From: Prevotella sp. CAG:755
Lineage (GTDB): Bacteria > Bacteroidota > Bacteroidia > Bacteroidales > Bacteroidaceae
Reading direction: 5' to 3'
Assembly: GCA_000431275.1 (NCBI GenBank)
Contig: HF989206.1
Location: forward strand, 38,308 to 43,363
DNA length: 5,056 bases
Shown piece after piece: positions 4,721 to 5,056 of the stretch. The notes beneath the pieces were generated by a model. It saw only the letters and a list, made by a program, of their open reading frames with translations. It was not told where the DNA came from and made no database searches. Each line of letters begins with the position of its first letter. Position 1 is the first letter of the stretch. The translations under genes and the position numbers were made by a program.

Positions 4721-4728
4721 TACTTTTG
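4721..4728 (+). promoter_or_regulatory. Possible Bacteroidetes -7 box
   Basis: TACTTTTG fits TAnnTTTG and is followed by TATTCGGATGG. Its first bases overlap the right arm of the GTATTGA/TCAATAC palindrome (4705-4723), which could be an operator. No -33 TTTG is found at the proper spacing. If active, transcription would start near 4735 and reach the hairpin at 4976-5015. Confidence 0.3.
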
Positions 4729-4874
4729 TATTCGGATGGTCATGTTTACTTATAATGGACTATGAAGGCACAAAGCGGAACGTCGGGCCGCCGGGTCATC
4801 CATACGGTGCAGCCCATGTCGCCATTCTGGAACGGGATGGCGGGATGTCCTCCATGTGTCGCGGCAGGGCGTCC

Positions 4875-4910
4875 ATTTTCCCGGATGATTATTTGGGAAT
4901 CCGGGAAAAT
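4875..4910. repeat. Perfect 12-bp inverted repeat
   Basis: ATTTTCCCGGAT (4875-4886) and ATCCGGGAAAAT (4899-4910) are exact reverse complements around a 12-base centre. As RNA this is a stable stem with an AT-rich base and a GC-rich top. As DNA it could be a dimer-binding operator. There is no T-tract after either arm, so it is not a normal terminator. Confidence 0.6.
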
Positions 4911-4975
4911 CGTGTAACACACAGTCTCATCGGCGCGCATCGCGCGTTAGTTTATTCATTTTTACGGAGATACGC

Positions 4976-5015
4976 AAGGGCGGCCACTCTTTTTCCGAGG
5001 GTGGTCCGCCCTTTT
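4976..5015 (+). terminator. Strong terminator-like hairpin
   Basis: AAGGGCGG (4976-4983) pairs with CCGCCCTT (5006-5013), and CCAC (4984-4987) with GTGG (5001-5004) across one bulged base. CT/AG pairs extend it toward the loop of TTTTTCC-type sequence. The plus strand continues TTTTCC, so termination in the plus direction is likely; the minus strand reads TTGCGT after the stem and is less suited. It would end transcripts from the redox operon or from the 4721 promoter. Confidence 0.6.
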
Positions 5016-5056
5016 CCGTGTCCTATAGAGTCAACAAGCAAGTGCAATATTAAGAA

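Larger units (their letters stand above)
4532..4975. other. Intergenic stretch with palindromes but no convincing gene
   Basis: About 440 bases follow the ABM fragment. Short structures seen are GGCAGC/GCTGCC (4595-4613, 7-base loop), GTATTGA/TCAATAC around five A (4705-4723), and a perfect 12-bp inverted repeat at 4875-4910. Open frames exist on both strands over 4746-5056, but they lack recognisable motifs and run through the hairpins, so they are not called. Confidence 0.45.

Noticed and set aside
4746..4940. Minus-strand 64-codon frame
   Set aside because: It has no motif or membrane segment and crosses the perfect inverted repeat. A codon-aligned plus frame is equally open, so openness alone is not evidence.
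4755..5056. Plus-strand frame from ATG 4755, open to the window end, 27 bases after the TACTTTTG box
   Set aside because: The position after a -7 box is attractive, but the product has no recognisable pattern and the frame runs through the terminator-like hairpin at 4976-5015.
1..5056. tRNA, rRNA, CRISPR arrays, transposase genes or insertion-sequence ends
   Set aside because: No cloverleaf with a GTTCGA-type arm, no regularly spaced repeats, and no transposase motif or paired terminal inverted repeats were found on either strand.

Overview
The window looks like a Bacteroidales chromosome segment. The genus cannot be fixed from this sequence; the GC-rich genes separated by AT-rich gaps would fit Alistipes or a GC-rich Bacteroides/Parabacteroides relative. 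The reasons are Bacteroidetes-type -7 boxes (TAnnTTTG) instead of sigma70 promoters, few Shine-Dalgarno sites, and gene families and gene order common in gut Bacteroidales.

Layout. Bases 1-267 hold the 3' end of a family 2-like glycosyltransferase on the plus strand. Bases 268-1073 contain no long gene. Inside this gap is an AT-rich island (about 420-780) that encodes, on the minus strand, two very short tandem genes at 601-726 and 444-584. They specify related single-pass membrane proteins of 41 and 46 residues. A GC-rich coding-like remnant of unknown origin follows at 779-919, and then a regulatory region with a 21-bp-spaced direct repeat and a -7 box.

Bases 1074-4531 form a plus-strand redox operon. 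It begins with a Tat-signal DUF6282 metal-hydrolase-like protein whose C-terminal third is missing. That protein runs out of frame into the 4Fe-4S dicluster tail of an aldo/keto reductase whose barrel is absent. Next come an intact iron-dependent alcohol dehydrogenase, a duplicated hairpin, an intact hexapeptide-repeat sugar O-acetyltransferase, and an exported cyclophilin-like protein coupled to it by an ATGA overlap. Last is the C-terminal half of an antibiotic-biosynthesis-monooxygenase (ABM) protein, in frame behind the stop codon of the cyclophilin-like gene. The operon therefore has three complete or near-complete genes and at least two deletion scars.

Bases 4532-5056 contain no convincing gene. 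They hold a -7 box, a perfect 12-bp inverted repeat and a strong terminator-like hairpin, which together could be a small RNA or the leader of a gene beyond the window.

The intact members (alcohol dehydrogenase, acetyltransferase, cyclophilin-like protein) together with the aldo/keto reductase and ABM remnants suggest an operon for reducing or detoxifying carbonyl or quinone-like compounds, possibly under an AraC-family regulator. The function is inferred from family membership and context only. The most novel-looking element is the tandem small-membrane-protein pair.
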